In this document: positions 26,109 to 37,533 of the stretch, one piece after another
Position numbering within the stretch: position 1 is the stretch's first letter
Layout: every line of letters starts with the position of its first letter
Source of the DNA: Spirochaetaceae bacterium
Lineage (GTDB): Bacteria; Spirochaetota; Spirochaetia; Treponematales; Breznakiellaceae
Assembly: GCA_031282145.1 (NCBI GenBank)
Contig: JAITEG010000216.1
Coordinates: 1-62,956, forward strand
Length of the DNA stretch: 62,956 nucleotides
Direction: 5' to 3'
Program-made: the position numbers and the translations under genes
Notes under the pieces: generated by a model
The model's input: only the letters and a program-made list of their open reading frames with translations
Databases searched by the model: none
Told to the model about the DNA's origin: nothing

Positions 26109-27206
26109 ATGATACAGATCGCGTTTACCGGAGGCGGTTCCGGGGGGCATATATATCCCGGCTTGGCCGTAGCCGCCTGCCTCAAGCGGCAGGGATCGTG
26201 CCGTATTTTTTGGATAGGTTCCCATACCGGGATGGATAGGTCCATCGTTGAGGGAGAGGGGATAGAATTTTTTGGGATCCCCGCGGGTAAACTCAGGCGG
26301 TATCTGTCTTTCCGTAATTTCCTGGATGTTTTTAAGGTTTTGGCGGGGTTTTTTGCCGCCCGCAGGATTTTGAAGCGGGAAAAGCCGGACCTGCTTTTTT
26401 CCAAGGGAGGGTTTGTAAGCGTCCCCCCCTGCGCGGCTGCGGCTTCCCTGCATATCCCCCTTTGTACCCATGAATCGGATCTGAGCCCGGGCCTTGCGAC
26501 CCGGATCAACGCCCGGTTTGCCCGGAGGATATTTACCGCCTACGAAGATACGGCGGGTTTTTTGCCCCGGCGCTATCAAGACCGGATCCGTCTTACCGGT
26601 AACCCGATCCGTTCTGAATTCCGCGGGGCCGATGCCCTGGGGGGGCGGGATTTTTTAGGGATTAAGGACGGGGAGCGGATCCTCCTCGTTTTGGGGGGAA
26701 GTCAAGGAGCCAGGGAAATAAACGAGTTGGTTCGTTCCTGTATCACGGAACTCACCAAGCCCTATATTGTTGTCCACCAAACCGGCCGGGATGCCTCCGG
26801 GGACCTCGCGCCTTCGGAACGGTATAGGCCCTATACCTATTTCAGGGAAGAGATGCCCCAGGTCCTCGCCGCCGCCGAGCTGGTCCTCAGCCGGAGCGGG
26901 GCCGGAACCATCTGGGAATGTGCCGTCCTGGGCCGACCCATGGTACTGATTCCCTTAAGCGGTTCCGGAACCCGGGGGGATCAGGTGGAAAACGCGTTGT
27001 TTTTTGAAAAGACCGGGGCCGCGGCGGTTCTCTTAGGGGAAAGGGTTTCCCCCAAAGCCCTGGTGGAAACGGTCCTGGCCATCGCGGAAGATGAAGAGAA
27101 GCGGGCAGCTATGGAGCGGGCCTCGGCCGGGATTGGTGCGGAGGACGGAGCGGCATCAATTGTTCGGGAAATGATGTCCCTATTAGAGGAAAAGACCAAT
27201 GGATGA
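26109..27206 (+). CDS. murG: UDP-N-acetylglucosamine transferase MurG
   Basis: MurG transfers GlcNAc from UDP-GlcNAc to lipid I, making lipid II for peptidoglycan at the inner face of the cytoplasmic membrane. The 365-residue GT-B protein has the N-terminal loop FTGGGSGGHIYPG, the second G-loop VLGGSQGAREIN, and the UDP-GlcNAc site RSGAGTIWECAVLGRPMVLIPL. The usual Thr in the first loop (GGTGGH) is Ser here. It overlaps the cvpA-like gene by 8 bases. No clear ribosome site precedes the ATG, but the motif position fixes the start. Confidence 0.95.
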   Translation: MIQIAFTGGGSGGHIYPGLAVAACLKRQGSCRIFWIGSHTGMDRSIVEGEGIEFFGIPAGKLRRYLSFRNFLDVFKVLAGFFAARRILKREKPDLLFSKGGFVSVPPCAAAASLHIPLCTHESDLSPGLATRINARFARRIFTAYEDTAGFLPRRYQDRIRLTGNPIRSEFRGADALGGRDFLGIKDGERILLVLGGSQGAREINELVRSCITELTKPYIVVHQTGRDASGDLAPSERYRPYTYFREEMPQVLAAAELVLSRSGAGTIWECAVLGRPMVLIPLSGSGTRGDQVENALFFEKTGAAAVLLGERVSPKALVETVLAIAEDEEKRAAMERASAGIGAEDGAASIVREMMSLLEEKTNG

Positions 27207-27723
27207 AACTTCCACCATCGCAGCCCGTATGATGGGCCTCGAACCCATTGATATTATTTTTATTGCCCTGGTTCTGATCCTGGTCATCCGTTGCGCCCTC
27301 CGGGGATTCATCGAAGAAGTTTTGTCCATGGCGTCGGTAGTAGCAGGCGCCCTCTCCGCGGTTTTTTTCTACAAAAAGGGAGGCGTTTTTATCCGGGAAA
27401 GGTACTTGGAAAATGTGGGGATAATCCCTGAGATTCTTGCCTTTGCGATACTGTTTCTCATTCCTTTTGTGGGAATAAGAATAGTGGGACATATTATCAA
27501 GGATATTATTGCCAAGGTGAACCTGGGTGGGTTTGATCGTTTTTTAGGGATCCTTTTCGGCTTACTTGAAGGAATTACCCTGATAGCCCTGGTGCTTTTT
27601 GTGATCGACATACAGCCCCTTTTTGATAAAAATTTGCTCCTGGAGAAGAGTTTTTTCGCCCGGTTTCTTCTGCCGGTGATTGGGGAAGTACACCGGTCGG
27701 TTCTCAGTTTTGGGGGAGGGTGA
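27199..27723 (+). CDS. CvpA-family membrane protein
   Basis: The 174-residue protein has four hydrophobic helices (about 14-35, 44-58, 79-97, 119-137) and the family pattern IDIIFIALVLILVIRCALRG near the start. CvpA proteins are named for colicin V production and are widely linked to envelope stress resistance; the biochemical role is not established. It overlaps murG, and the DNA polymerase III gene starts seven bases after its stop. Confidence 0.85.
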   Translation: MDETSTIAARMMGLEPIDIIFIALVLILVIRCALRGFIEEVLSMASVVAGALSAVFFYKKGGVFIRERYLENVGIIPEILAFAILFLIPFVGIRIVGHIIKDIIAKVNLGGFDRFLGILFGLLEGITLIALVLFVIDIQPLFDKNLLLEKSFFARFLLPVIGEVHRSVLSFGGG

Positions 27724-27730
27724 GGACTCC

Positions 27731-29122
27731 ATGTTTGAGAATATTTTGGGGCAAAGCGGAATTGTTCAGTTGACTCAGGATATAAGCGCCGGCGTGCTGG
27801 CACCTTCCCTGCTTTTTTTCGGTCCCCCCGCATCGGGAAAAGGAACCGCGGCGTTGGAGTGTGCCCGGATTCTCTCCTGCGAAACCCCCGACGCCCCCTG
27901 GAACTGCGCTTGTACCGCCTGCGTTCATCACCGGACCCTTACCAACCCGGACCTGCTCCTCTTAGGTTCCCGTCCTTTTTCCGCGGAGATCGCCGCGGCG
28001 GCGGCGGCCTTTTGCCGGGAACCGGAAACGGCCGCGGTGCGGCTCCTTTTTATCCGTTCGGTCCGGAAACTCCTGGCCCGGTTTTCTCCGGTTCTTTGGG
28101 CGGATGATCCCCTGGGAAGTCTTAAGGAGTATATGCTTGCCCTGGAAGAAAATTTGGATGAATTAGCCATCACCATCCCTTCAACCCAGGGGGCGGTTCC
28201 TGAACGAGGGGAGGTCTTAAAGAAAATAAGCGCCCGGATCCTGAGCAATGCCTTAAAACTTGAAGCAGAGGGCATGAGCGAGACGGTTCCCGTTTCCCAT
28301 ATAAGGCGGGCCGCTTATTGGAGCCGCTTAGCTCCGGTGGGAAAACATAAACTCCTTATTATTGAAAACGCCGACCATATGCAGGAAAGCGCCCGTAATT
28401 CGATCCTGAAAATTCTGGAAGAACCCCCGCGGACGGTTACCATCCTCTTTACCTGTTCCCGTCCCGAATTGTTGATCCCCACGATAGTATCCCGGCTGCG
28501 GCCTTATCGTTTTTTTCCCCGGGATGCCGCAGCCGAGGGAGAGGTGATCCGCCGGGTATTCCGGGAGACCTGGACCGGGGAAAAAAACAGCCTTCCGCGT
28601 TCCGGGGGGACGGGGCTGATCACCACGTACCTTGATTCTTTCCTCCCGGTTCCCATGAAAAAACTCTATCCCCTGGCGGCTTTCTTTACCGCCTCCCTTG
28701 CCGCTTCTGCGGTGATGGGTTTACGGAAGCGGGGTTTCTCTCAAAGCCCCCGGGAACTCTTGGCCTTGGGTAAATTTACCGCCCCTATCGCGGAGGAGGG
28801 AAGCCTGGGAAGGCCGGTAACGGATGCCAAAAATCTCATATCCAGGGTCCTGGAGGAGGCGGGTAATTTTGAAATTTCAGGGCTCTTCTCCCGGTTTTTA
28901 GGGCAGCTCCTTTTCCTCCTCTCCGAAAGTTTTAAAGGGGAAACGCTGCCGGGGGAAATCGCCTATAGGAATATATGGAAAGGCCGGATCAGGGACGCCG
29001 AGGAGGCGGTGGGGGTTTTTAATCAAAAAGTCGCCCTTGCCCTGGAACGGCTTTTTACGGAATTAAAGCGGGAAATGATCGAACTCAGTCCCGAATTACT
29101 GCTTTGGGAGGGAGGAACCTAA
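27731..29122 (+). CDS. holB: DNA polymerase III delta prime subunit (clamp loader)
   Basis: The product is a clamp-loader-type AAA+ protein. I set the start at ATG 27731 because the natural N-terminus MFENILGQ begins there; the upstream extension lies inside the CvpA frame. Motifs: Walker A-like FGPPASGKGT (near residue 30), a Cys cluster (CETP..NCACTACVHH, about 53-69) typical of the zinc module of delta prime/tau, and the arginine-finger region LKILEEPPRTVTILFTCS. The 463-residue length exceeds typical HolB (about 330), with inserts around 90-150 and a longer C-terminus. The start of the following kinase gene overlaps in an alternative reading. Confidence 0.85.
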   Translation: MFENILGQSGIVQLTQDISAGVLAPSLLFFGPPASGKGTAALECARILSCETPDAPWNCACTACVHHRTLTNPDLLLLGSRPFSAEIAAAAAAFCREPETAAVRLLFIRSVRKLLARFSPVLWADDPLGSLKEYMLALEENLDELAITIPSTQGAVPERGEVLKKISARILSNALKLEAEGMSETVPVSHIRRAAYWSRLAPVGKHKLLIIENADHMQESARNSILKILEEPPRTVTILFTCSRPELLIPTIVSRLRPYRFFPRDAAAEGEVIRRVFRETWTGEKNSLPRSGGTGLITTYLDSFLPVPMKKLYPLAAFFTASLAASAVMGLRKRGFSQSPRELLALGKFTAPIAEEGSLGRPVTDAKNLISRVLEEAGNFEISGLFSRFLGQLLFLLSESFKGETLPGEIAYRNIWKGRIRDAEEAVGVFNQKVALALERLFTELKREMIELSPELLLWEGGT

Positions 29123-29133
29123 GGGAAATCGCT

Positions 29134-30351
29134 ATGAGACATTTTATTAGAAGGGCTTTACAAAAAATAAACAAACTGACCATGGAACAGATCCAGGCGC
29201 TGCTCTTTTCCACCGCCGCGGAAATAGACCGGCTTGAGACTGTGCTGGATTCCCTTACCGAGGGGATTCTGGTCTGTGATACGGAACACAACCTGATCCT
29301 GGTTAATAAATTAGCCGAGCGCTTTATCCCCGTGAGTTATGAACAGGAGAATACCCCTATATGGACTTCGATACGGAATGAAGAGGTGGCTGAGTTTCTG
29401 GAGGCAACTTTGGTAAACGGAGACCGGGTTGAAGAACGGGAATTTGATATCGAAGTTAAGGGGATCCAGCGGCTGCTCAGTATCGGTGTTCTTCCCCTGG
29501 TACGGGATCATCATGTAACCGGTTCTCTTATCTATATTGAAGATATTACTGAAAAAAGGGCAAAGGAAGCGAAACTGCGGCGGGCCGAAAATCTTGCCAG
29601 CCTGACTACCCTGGCCGCCGGGGTGGCTCATGAGATAAAAAATCCCCTGGGTTCCCTTTCCATCCACATTCAGCTGATCCAGAAAGCGCTGTCCGCCAAC
29701 CGGGAGATGTTTATCAATGCCCATCCTGCGGGGCAGGATCATATAGGCCAAAAGCCGATGGAGTATTTCAATCTTCTGGATAAATATATCGGCGTGGTTA
29801 ATGAGGAAATCGACCGGCTTAACCATATTGTGGTGGATTTTCTTTTCGCGGTCCGTCCGATGAATATGGAATTCAGGGAAGGAAATATCAATACCATTAT
29901 TGATGACCTTATCAAATTCGTCGGTTACGAATTAGAAGAAGCCCATATTAACTGTATATTGGAGTTGGGGGAGAACCTTCCCCTGGTTGATGTGGACGAC
30001 CGGTTTATGAAACAGGCGCTGCTCAATTTGATTAAAAATGCTATAGCCGCCATGCCCGAAGGGGGGACACTGACCATAAAGACCGAAACCCAGGATGCGG
30101 AAATCCAAATCGTTGTTTCCGATACCGGCGTTGGTATTCCCGAAGACAATCGTTTAAAGATATTTGAGCCCTATTTTACCACCAAGGAAAACGGTTCCGG
30201 TCTGGGCTTGACTCTGGTGTTCAAGATAATCCGGGAACATCAGGGGGAAATCACCGTTAAATCCCGGGAAGGGGAAGGGGCCTCGTTTACCATCACCCTG
30301 CCCATTCCCCCAAAGGAACGGCGGCTTATTGCCTATGGAGGCGGCGAATGA
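29134..30351 (+). CDS. atoS: Cytosolic PAS-domain sensor histidine kinase (AtoS/NtrB type)
   Basis: The 405-residue protein has no membrane segment. A PAS-like domain (about 34-140: LDSLTEGILVCDTEHNLILVN to SLIYIEDITE) is followed by a HisKA domain with phospho-acceptor His166 in AAGVAHEIKNPLGSL. The catalytic domain has N-box NLIKNAIAAM, VSDTGVGIPE and GSGLGLTL. It should phosphorylate the sigma-54 activator encoded immediately downstream (4-base overlap). T. pallidum carries a similar AtoS/AtoC pair (Tp0520/Tp0519). The signal sensed is unknown. ATG 29134 is chosen over 29104 because the earlier codons overlap the previous gene. Confidence 0.88.
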   Translation: MRHFIRRALQKINKLTMEQIQALLFSTAAEIDRLETVLDSLTEGILVCDTEHNLILVNKLAERFIPVSYEQENTPIWTSIRNEEVAEFLEATLVNGDRVEEREFDIEVKGIQRLLSIGVLPLVRDHHVTGSLIYIEDITEKRAKEAKLRRAENLASLTTLAAGVAHEIKNPLGSLSIHIQLIQKALSANREMFINAHPAGQDHIGQKPMEYFNLLDKYIGVVNEEIDRLNHIVVDFLFAVRPMNMEFREGNINTIIDDLIKFVGYELEEAHINCILELGENLPLVDVDDRFMKQALLNLIKNAIAAMPEGGTLTIKTETQDAEIQIVVSDTGVGIPEDNRLKIFEPYFTTKENGSGLGLTLVFKIIREHQGEITVKSREGEGASFTITLPIPPKERRLIAYGGGE

Positions 30352-31721
30352 GATTCAAACTCCTCGTAGTGGATGATGAGAAAAACATCCGGGAAGGGCT
30401 TGCGGATTTTCTCACTATGGATGGGCATGTCGTGGAAACCGCCGCCGATGGCGATGGGGGATTAAAGAGTTTTCAGAAAGGGGATATAGATTTAGTTATC
30501 ACCGATCTCAGGATGCCCGGCTTAAGCGGGGAGGAACTCTTAAAACGAATCGTTTCCGAAACTCCGGGGATCCCGGTCATTGTCCTGACCGGTCACGGTA
30601 CCGTGGAAAACGCCGTGGCGGCTATGCGGAATGGGGCCTATGATTTTCTCACCAAGCCGGTCAACCTGGATCACCTTTCCCTCCTCGTTAAGCGGGCTCT
30701 TCAAAGCAGGGAATTAATCCTCAAACACCGGCGGCTGGAAGAAGAGCTGGAACAAAAAAAAACCTTTGAAGCTATTATCGGTACCAGTACTCCCATGCGG
30801 AAAGTTTTCGACACGATCCGCCGGGTGGCGCCTACCAAGGCCTCTATTTTGATCACCGGTGAATCCGGGGTGGGAAAGGAACTGGTGGCCGATGCGATTC
30901 ATCAGCTTTCCCCCCGCAAGGACAAACCCCTCATCAAGGTCCATTGTGCGGCTCTGGCGGCAAGCCTCCTGGAAAGTGAACTTTTCGGCCATGAAAAGGG
31001 TAGTTTTACCGGAGCGGTGGCCCGTAAGCGGGGACGTTTTGAACTTGCCCATGAGGGAACCCTCTTTCTGGACGAGATCGGCGAAATAGATCAGAATATC
31101 CAGATCAAGCTGCTGAGGGTCCTTCAGGAAAAGAAATTTGAGCGGGTTGGGGGAGAGGAGACGATTGAAACCGACGTCCGAATCGTGGCGGCCACCAATA
31201 AAGACCTCAAGGCCGAAATTGAAAAGGGAAATTTCCGGGAGGATCTTTACTTCCGCTTAAACGTGGTCAATATCCTGGTTCCCCCCCTACGGGAACGGCG
31301 GGATGATCTGCCCCTCTTAATTACCGCGTTCTTAAAGGAATTTGCAGAGGAAAACGGTAAAACCATGGAAGGTATTAACGAAAAAGCCCGGGCCGCCATT
31401 TACGGTTATGACTGGCCGGGAAATGTCCGGGAACTGCGGAATTGTATGGAAAGTGCGGTGGTCATGAGCAAGGGGCCGATCATTACCGAAGAGGACCTGC
31501 CGCCTACCCTTCGAGCTAAAAGCGATGATGGTTGGATCCGCATCCCCCTGGGGACTACCCTGGAGGAATCGGAAAAGATCATTATTCGGGATACCCTCTC
31601 CGCTCAAAAAGGCAATAAGAGCAAAACCGCCGAGGTCCTGGCCATCGGCCGCAAAACCCTGCACCGTAAACTCGCCGAATGGGGAGAAGAAGGAATCGAT
31701 ATAGAAACCGATGAGGAATAA
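30348..31721 (+). CDS. atoC: Sigma-54-dependent response regulator (AtoC/NtrC type)
   Basis: The 457-residue protein has a receiver domain with phospho-acceptor Asp53 (ITDLRMPG) and conserved Lys in LTKPVN. It also has a AAA+ domain with Walker A GESGVGKE (171-178), the sigma-54 contact loop GSFTGA (218-223; GAFTGA in most members), Walker B FLDEIGE, and a C-terminal Fis-type HTH (about 425-450, KTAEVLAIGRKTLHRKL). It activates sigma-54 promoters when phosphorylated by its partner kinase. It overlaps the kinase gene by 4 bases. Targets cannot be read from this window. Confidence 0.93.
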   Translation: MRFKLLVVDDEKNIREGLADFLTMDGHVVETAADGDGGLKSFQKGDIDLVITDLRMPGLSGEELLKRIVSETPGIPVIVLTGHGTVENAVAAMRNGAYDFLTKPVNLDHLSLLVKRALQSRELILKHRRLEEELEQKKTFEAIIGTSTPMRKVFDTIRRVAPTKASILITGESGVGKELVADAIHQLSPRKDKPLIKVHCAALAASLLESELFGHEKGSFTGAVARKRGRFELAHEGTLFLDEIGEIDQNIQIKLLRVLQEKKFERVGGEETIETDVRIVAATNKDLKAEIEKGNFREDLYFRLNVVNILVPPLRERRDDLPLLITAFLKEFAEENGKTMEGINEKARAAIYGYDWPGNVRELRNCMESAVVMSKGPIITEEDLPPTLRAKSDDGWIRIPLGTTLEESEKIIIRDTLSAQKGNKSKTAEVLAIGRKTLHRKLAEWGEEGIDIETDEE

Positions 31722-31731
31722 GGGGGAAACA

Positions 31732-32529
31732 ATGCAATTTTCCGTATGTATTGACGCGGTGTTAACGGGCGCTGATATTAGGCAGAAGCTGCGGGATATC
31801 AAGACCGCAAGCGGTCTCGCGGGCGGGACTGCGGGCAGGATTGCCGGCAATCTTGCCTTTGAATTTTGGTCCTGGTGGGATAAGGACCTTGATGAAATCA
31901 AAGGGGGGATCCGTGAAACCGGCCTTCCCCTTGCCGCCATGTGTACCAAATTTATCAGCCTCACCGATCCCGCCCAGCGGGAGGCTTACCGGGCCGGTCT
32001 TGCGGAATCGGTAAAGGCCGCAGATGAGCTGGGATGTAAAATTTTGATCAGCCAGGTGGGTAACGATACCGGCGCGGGGGAAGCCGCTCAAAAACAGAGC
32101 ATCATTGACGGCTTACGGTCCTGTGTTTCCCTGCTGGAAAATTGGGGAGGTGTCTTAGTTATCGAGCCCCTGAACACCAAAATCGATCACCAGGGATACT
32201 ACCTGTGGAGATCAGCTGAAGCCTTCGAGATTGTGGACGCCCTGGCAAGTAAGCGGATAAAGGTCCTCTACGACATCTATCATCAGCAAATTATGGAAGG
32301 TAATATTATCAATACGGTGAGGGCTAATCTACAAAAGATCGGTCACTTTCACGCCGCAGGGCTTCCCGGCAGGGGCGAGCTTTCTTCCGGCGAATTGAAT
32401 TACCCCAATATTTTTTCCGCCCTAGACCAGGCCGGTTATACCGGTTATATGGGACTTGAGTATTTTCCAACCCGGGACCCTCTGGGGGAACTCAAAAGTA
32501 TTTTGGGAGTACCTGGTACCCCGCCCTAA
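31732..32529 (+). CDS. TIM-barrel sugar isomerase, hydroxypyruvate isomerase-like
   Basis: The 265-residue protein belongs to the xylose-isomerase-like TIM barrel (AP endonuclease 2) superfamily. Segments VLVIEPLNTKIDHQGYYL and VLYDIYHQQIMEGN supply the conserved Glu, Asp and His metal and substrate ligands found in hydroxypyruvate isomerase (Hyi). HFHAAGLPGRGEL and GYMGLEYFP are also typical. The true substrate may be another hydroxy-keto acid or sugar. ATG 31732 has AAGGGGGAA in front, whereas the earlier ATG at 31711 lies inside the regulator gene. It probably shares the transcript of the two-component pair by proximity only. Confidence 0.75.
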   Translation: MQFSVCIDAVLTGADIRQKLRDIKTASGLAGGTAGRIAGNLAFEFWSWWDKDLDEIKGGIRETGLPLAAMCTKFISLTDPAQREAYRAGLAESVKAADELGCKILISQVGNDTGAGEAAQKQSIIDGLRSCVSLLENWGGVLVIEPLNTKIDHQGYYLWRSAEAFEIVDALASKRIKVLYDIYHQQIMEGNIINTVRANLQKIGHFHAAGLPGRGELSSGELNYPNIFSALDQAGYTGYMGLEYFPTRDPLGELKSILGVPGTPP

Positions 32530-32546
32530 TGCCTTTATTCGGCCTA

Positions 32547-32576
32547 TTGACTAACCATAACGTTTTATCCTAGATT
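32547..32576 (+). promoter_or_regulatory. Promoter of the L21-Prp-L27-Obg operon
   Basis: TTGACT (32547-32552) and TAGATT (32571-32576) are 18 bases apart, about 33 bases before the rplU ATG. Confidence 0.45.
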
Positions 32577-32608
32577 TAACATTATTATGGTTTTAAGGAT
32601 GTTTTCTC

Positions 32609-32920
32609 ATGTATGTTTTAATGGAATTTAAAGGAAAGCAATATCGAGCCGAAAAGGGCGCCCTGATAAAGGTTGACCGGATAAAAGCCGAACCGGGCGA
32701 CAGCCTGGATATAGATTCGGTACTTCTCCACTCGGGGGATACGGTATCCGTGGGGGCTCCCTATATAGCGGGCGCCAAGGTCAAGGCGGTGGTGGAAAGC
32801 CATGGCAAGGAACGGAAGATCATCGTCTTTAAGTACAAACCCAAAAAGGATTACCGGCGCAAACAGGGGCATCGTCAGGGGTATTCGATCATTAAGATCG
32901 GGGATATCACCGGGGTCTGA
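32609..32920 (+). CDS. rplU: Large ribosomal subunit protein bL21
   Basis: The 103-residue protein matches bL21 along its length: YVLMEFKGKQYRAEKG at the start, the central VGAPYIAGAKVKAVVESHGK, and the basic C-terminal KYKPKKDYRRKQGHRQ. It binds 23S rRNA. AAGGA precedes the ATG. It leads the widely conserved order L21, Prp, L27, Obg. Confidence 0.97.
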   Translation: MYVLMEFKGKQYRAEKGALIKVDRIKAEPGDSLDIDSVLLHSGDTVSVGAPYIAGAKVKAVVESHGKERKIIVFKYKPKKDYRRKQGHRQGYSIIKIGDITGV

Positions 32921-32968
32921 GACCGGTGGGGTTTGTCCCGGCGGATACAAGGGGAATTTAAACCGGGG

Positions 32969-33313
32969 ATGATAAACATCGACGTGGTTTTGGATGATGA
33001 GGGGCTCCTCAAGTCCTGCAAGGTTGCGGGCCACGCCGGAGCGGGGCCGAAAGGTTCCGATATTGTCTGTGCCGCCGTTTCGATCCTGACGAAAACCGCC
33101 CTAAAGACCCTTACGGGCAGGGAGGGAATTATCGTCCGGGTCCCGGCGGGCCCCCCGGAACGGGGAAACTTTGGGATGGAAACGGATTATACCGGCTGGG
33201 GCAGGGATTTTCTTGCCGCCGTCGGGGCTTTTTTGCTGGAAGGTCTGGTTTCGGTCTCAACGGCCTATCCCGATTGTTGTACTATGTATATTCATAAGGA
33301 GCGGAGGAATTAA
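32969..33313 (+). CDS. prp: Ribosomal-processing cysteine protease Prp
   Basis: Prp cleaves an N-terminal extension from bL27 in Firmicutes and relatives. The 114-residue protein begins [12 protein letters not shown] and has the catalytic pair His22 (VAGHAGAG) and Cys34 ([10 protein letters not shown]), the same positions as in the Staphylococcus enzyme. The frame is open back to a TTG at 32933, but homology favours ATG 32969. It is placed between L21 and L27, the usual site. Oddly, the L27 here has no cleavable extension, so the substrate is uncertain. Confidence 0.85.
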   Translation: MINIDVVLDDEGLLKSCKVAGHAGAGPKGSDIVCAAVSILTKTALKTLTGREGIIVRVPAGPPERGNFGMETDYTGWGRDFLAAVGAFLLEGLVSVSTAYPDCCTMYIHKERRN

Positions 33314-33314
33314 T

Positions 33315-33575
33315 ATGGCCCGGAAAAGAGGCGGCAGCGGAGCGAAAAACGGCAGGGATTCAAATCCCCAATATTTAGGCATCAAGGCATCGGGGGATAC
33401 CCTGGTAAAGGCGGGAACCATTATAGTCCGCCAGCGGGGTACCAAGATCCATCCTGGGTTGAACGTGGGCTGCGGGGGGGATTATACCCTTTTTGCCAAG
33501 GTGGATGGAAAGGTGGCGTTCTCCAGCCGTCGGGGCCGGAAATTAGCCGGGGTTATTCCCGTGGCTGCGGAGTAG
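33315..33575 (+). CDS. rpmA: Large ribosomal subunit protein bL27
   Basis: The 86-residue protein starts [19 protein letters not shown], the short form of bL27 whose N-terminus reaches the peptidyl-transferase centre, and continues [24 protein letters not shown]. No Firmicutes-type leader ending in F-F-A is present. A clear ribosome site (GGAGGAAT) lies before ATG 33315, just after the prp stop. Confidence 0.97.
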   Translation: MARKRGGSGAKNGRDSNPQYLGIKASGDTLVKAGTIIVRQRGTKIHPGLNVGCGGDYTLFAKVDGKVAFSSRRGRKLAGVIPVAAE

Positions 33576-33637
33576 GCTCTGCCGGTTTAACCCGGACCTT
33601 GCTGAAGGAGGCGCTTTTAGCGAGGTCTTTTTGATAA

Positions 33638-35936
<2,299 letters not shown>

Positions 35937-35937
<1 letters not shown>

Positions 35938-37157
35938 TGAAAAGGGTCAGGACCGATGCGAGTCTTCTTCTCCTGGGTATCATTGTCCTCCTCCTTGGGG
36001 GGGGGGCGTTTTTTGTCCTCCGCAATTTACGGTCCGACCCAATAGAAGAGGCCCTTTCTCAAGACCGGGTTATTAATACCCTTTTTATCATAGAAAAGGA
36101 AGGAAAGCCCCTCTGCTCTTATGTACTCTTCTATTATCCCGCTACGAAACGGGCCGCGGTTTTTGATATTCCCGGAGAGGTGGGACTTATTATTTCGCGG
36201 ATAAACCGGGTGGACCGGATAGATACCCTCTATGACCCCCAGCGAATCTCCGTCTTTGAGGGGGAAATCGGAACCCTCTTGGGGATTGATATCAATAATT
36301 CCGTGATTTTGACCATGGAAAACCTGGGCCGCCTCGTGGATTTGATCGAAGGGGTGGAACTTTTCATCCCCGTGGCGGTAGAAATTTACGGTGAATCCCC
36401 CATCCTCTTTCCCTCGGGAATTACCCGGCTGGATGGGGATAAGGCCCAAGCCTACATCATCTATGAACTTCCCGAGGAGGAGCCCGAATTAATCCAATTC
36501 CGCCGGCAGCGGTTTTTTCTGGGCCTCATCAAGAGCCTGGGGGAAAAAAATGAAATCCTCAAAACCCCCCGGGTGGCCCGCTTATACCATTCCTTGATGA
36601 AGACCACCATGACGGAGCATACCCGGAGCCGGCTTTTTGACGAATATGCCGGCATTGATACCGACCGGGTGGGGCTAAATTCCATCGGGGGGACCAGCCG
36701 GGTTGTTTCGGGGCAAACCCTGCTGTTCCCCTCCTATGACGGCAATCTCATCAAAGAAATCGTGCGCCAGACCTTGGGTTCCCTTACCCGTCAGGTAGAA
36801 GGGGCCATCAGCGAAAGGGTCTTTACCATAGAGGTCCTCAACGGAACCACCGCCACCGGTCTTGCGGGAAGGACCGCTGAACTCCTGCGGGGGTTCGGAT
36901 ACGATGTCATTTCCATCGGAAACGCCGATCGGAATGATTACGAAAAAACCGAAATTATAGACCGCTCCGGACATGAAACAATCGTCAATACCTTTGCGGA
37001 GGTGATTCGGTGCAAAAATATCCGCCAGGAATCTCCTGATCTGGAGGAATTGGAAATAGAGCCTGATATGAATTTACAAAATTTTGAATATAAGTCTGAT
37101 TTTACCCTGATATTAGGGAGGGATTTTAATGGACGATACGTTACCGATGGACAATAA
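35937..37157 (+). CDS. LytR-CpsA-Psr (LCP) family protein
   Basis: The 406-residue protein has a single membrane helix near the N-terminus (residues 9-29), an LCP domain outside the membrane (about 50-235) and a LytR C-terminal domain (about 295-370: FTIEVLNGTTATGLAGRTAELL). LCP enzymes transfer glycopolymers from lipid carriers to peptidoglycan in Gram-positives. In a diderm spirochaete the acceptor and donor are unknown. Conserved Arg-rich pyrophosphate-binding residues of classical LCP proteins are partly visible (VALFD replaced by AAVFDIP). It overlaps rsfS by 29 bases. Confidence 0.8.
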
Positions 37158-37491
37158 AACCGCCGCCCTGGCCTTGGGGGGGATCCTTCGGGAGCACAAA
37201 GGCGGGGATGTGGTGGTGATGGATCTTCGCCCCCTCCGGATCTGGACAAATTTTTTCATCATCGCTACCGTTTCCTCCCATACCCATCTCCAGGGCCTGG
37301 AGCGGTATGTCCGGGAGTTCGCCCATGAGCGGGGATTGGATATCCATCGGTCTTCCCGTAAACCGTCCCATAATGACGAATGGAATCTCATAGACCTGGG
37401 CAATATAGTCATCCACCTCATGACCGCCCATTCCCGCGCTTTTTATGAGCTGGAACGGCTTTGGAGCGCCGCTGAGATCCTACCCTTTTAA
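37129..37491 (+). CDS. rsfS: Ribosomal silencing factor RsfS
   Basis: RsfS binds uL14 on free 50S subunits and blocks 30S joining in starvation. The 120-residue protein has the family core VVVMDLRPLRIWTNFFIIAT and DEWNLIDLGNIVIHLMT, and the aromatic end FYELERLW. AGGGAGGG precedes ATG 37129; a second ATG at 37147 is possible. The obg-nadD-yqeK-LCP-rsfS order resembles that of Firmicutes. Confidence 0.93.
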   Translation: MDDTLPMDNKTAALALGGILREHKGGDVVVMDLRPLRIWTNFFIIATVSSHTHLQGLERYVREFAHERGLDIHRSSRKPSHNDEWNLIDLGNIVIHLMTAHSRAFYELERLWSAAEILPF

Positions 37492-37533
37492 AAACCACCT
37501 TCCCCGGGGCCCGGTTCCTGACAAAGACCGGCG

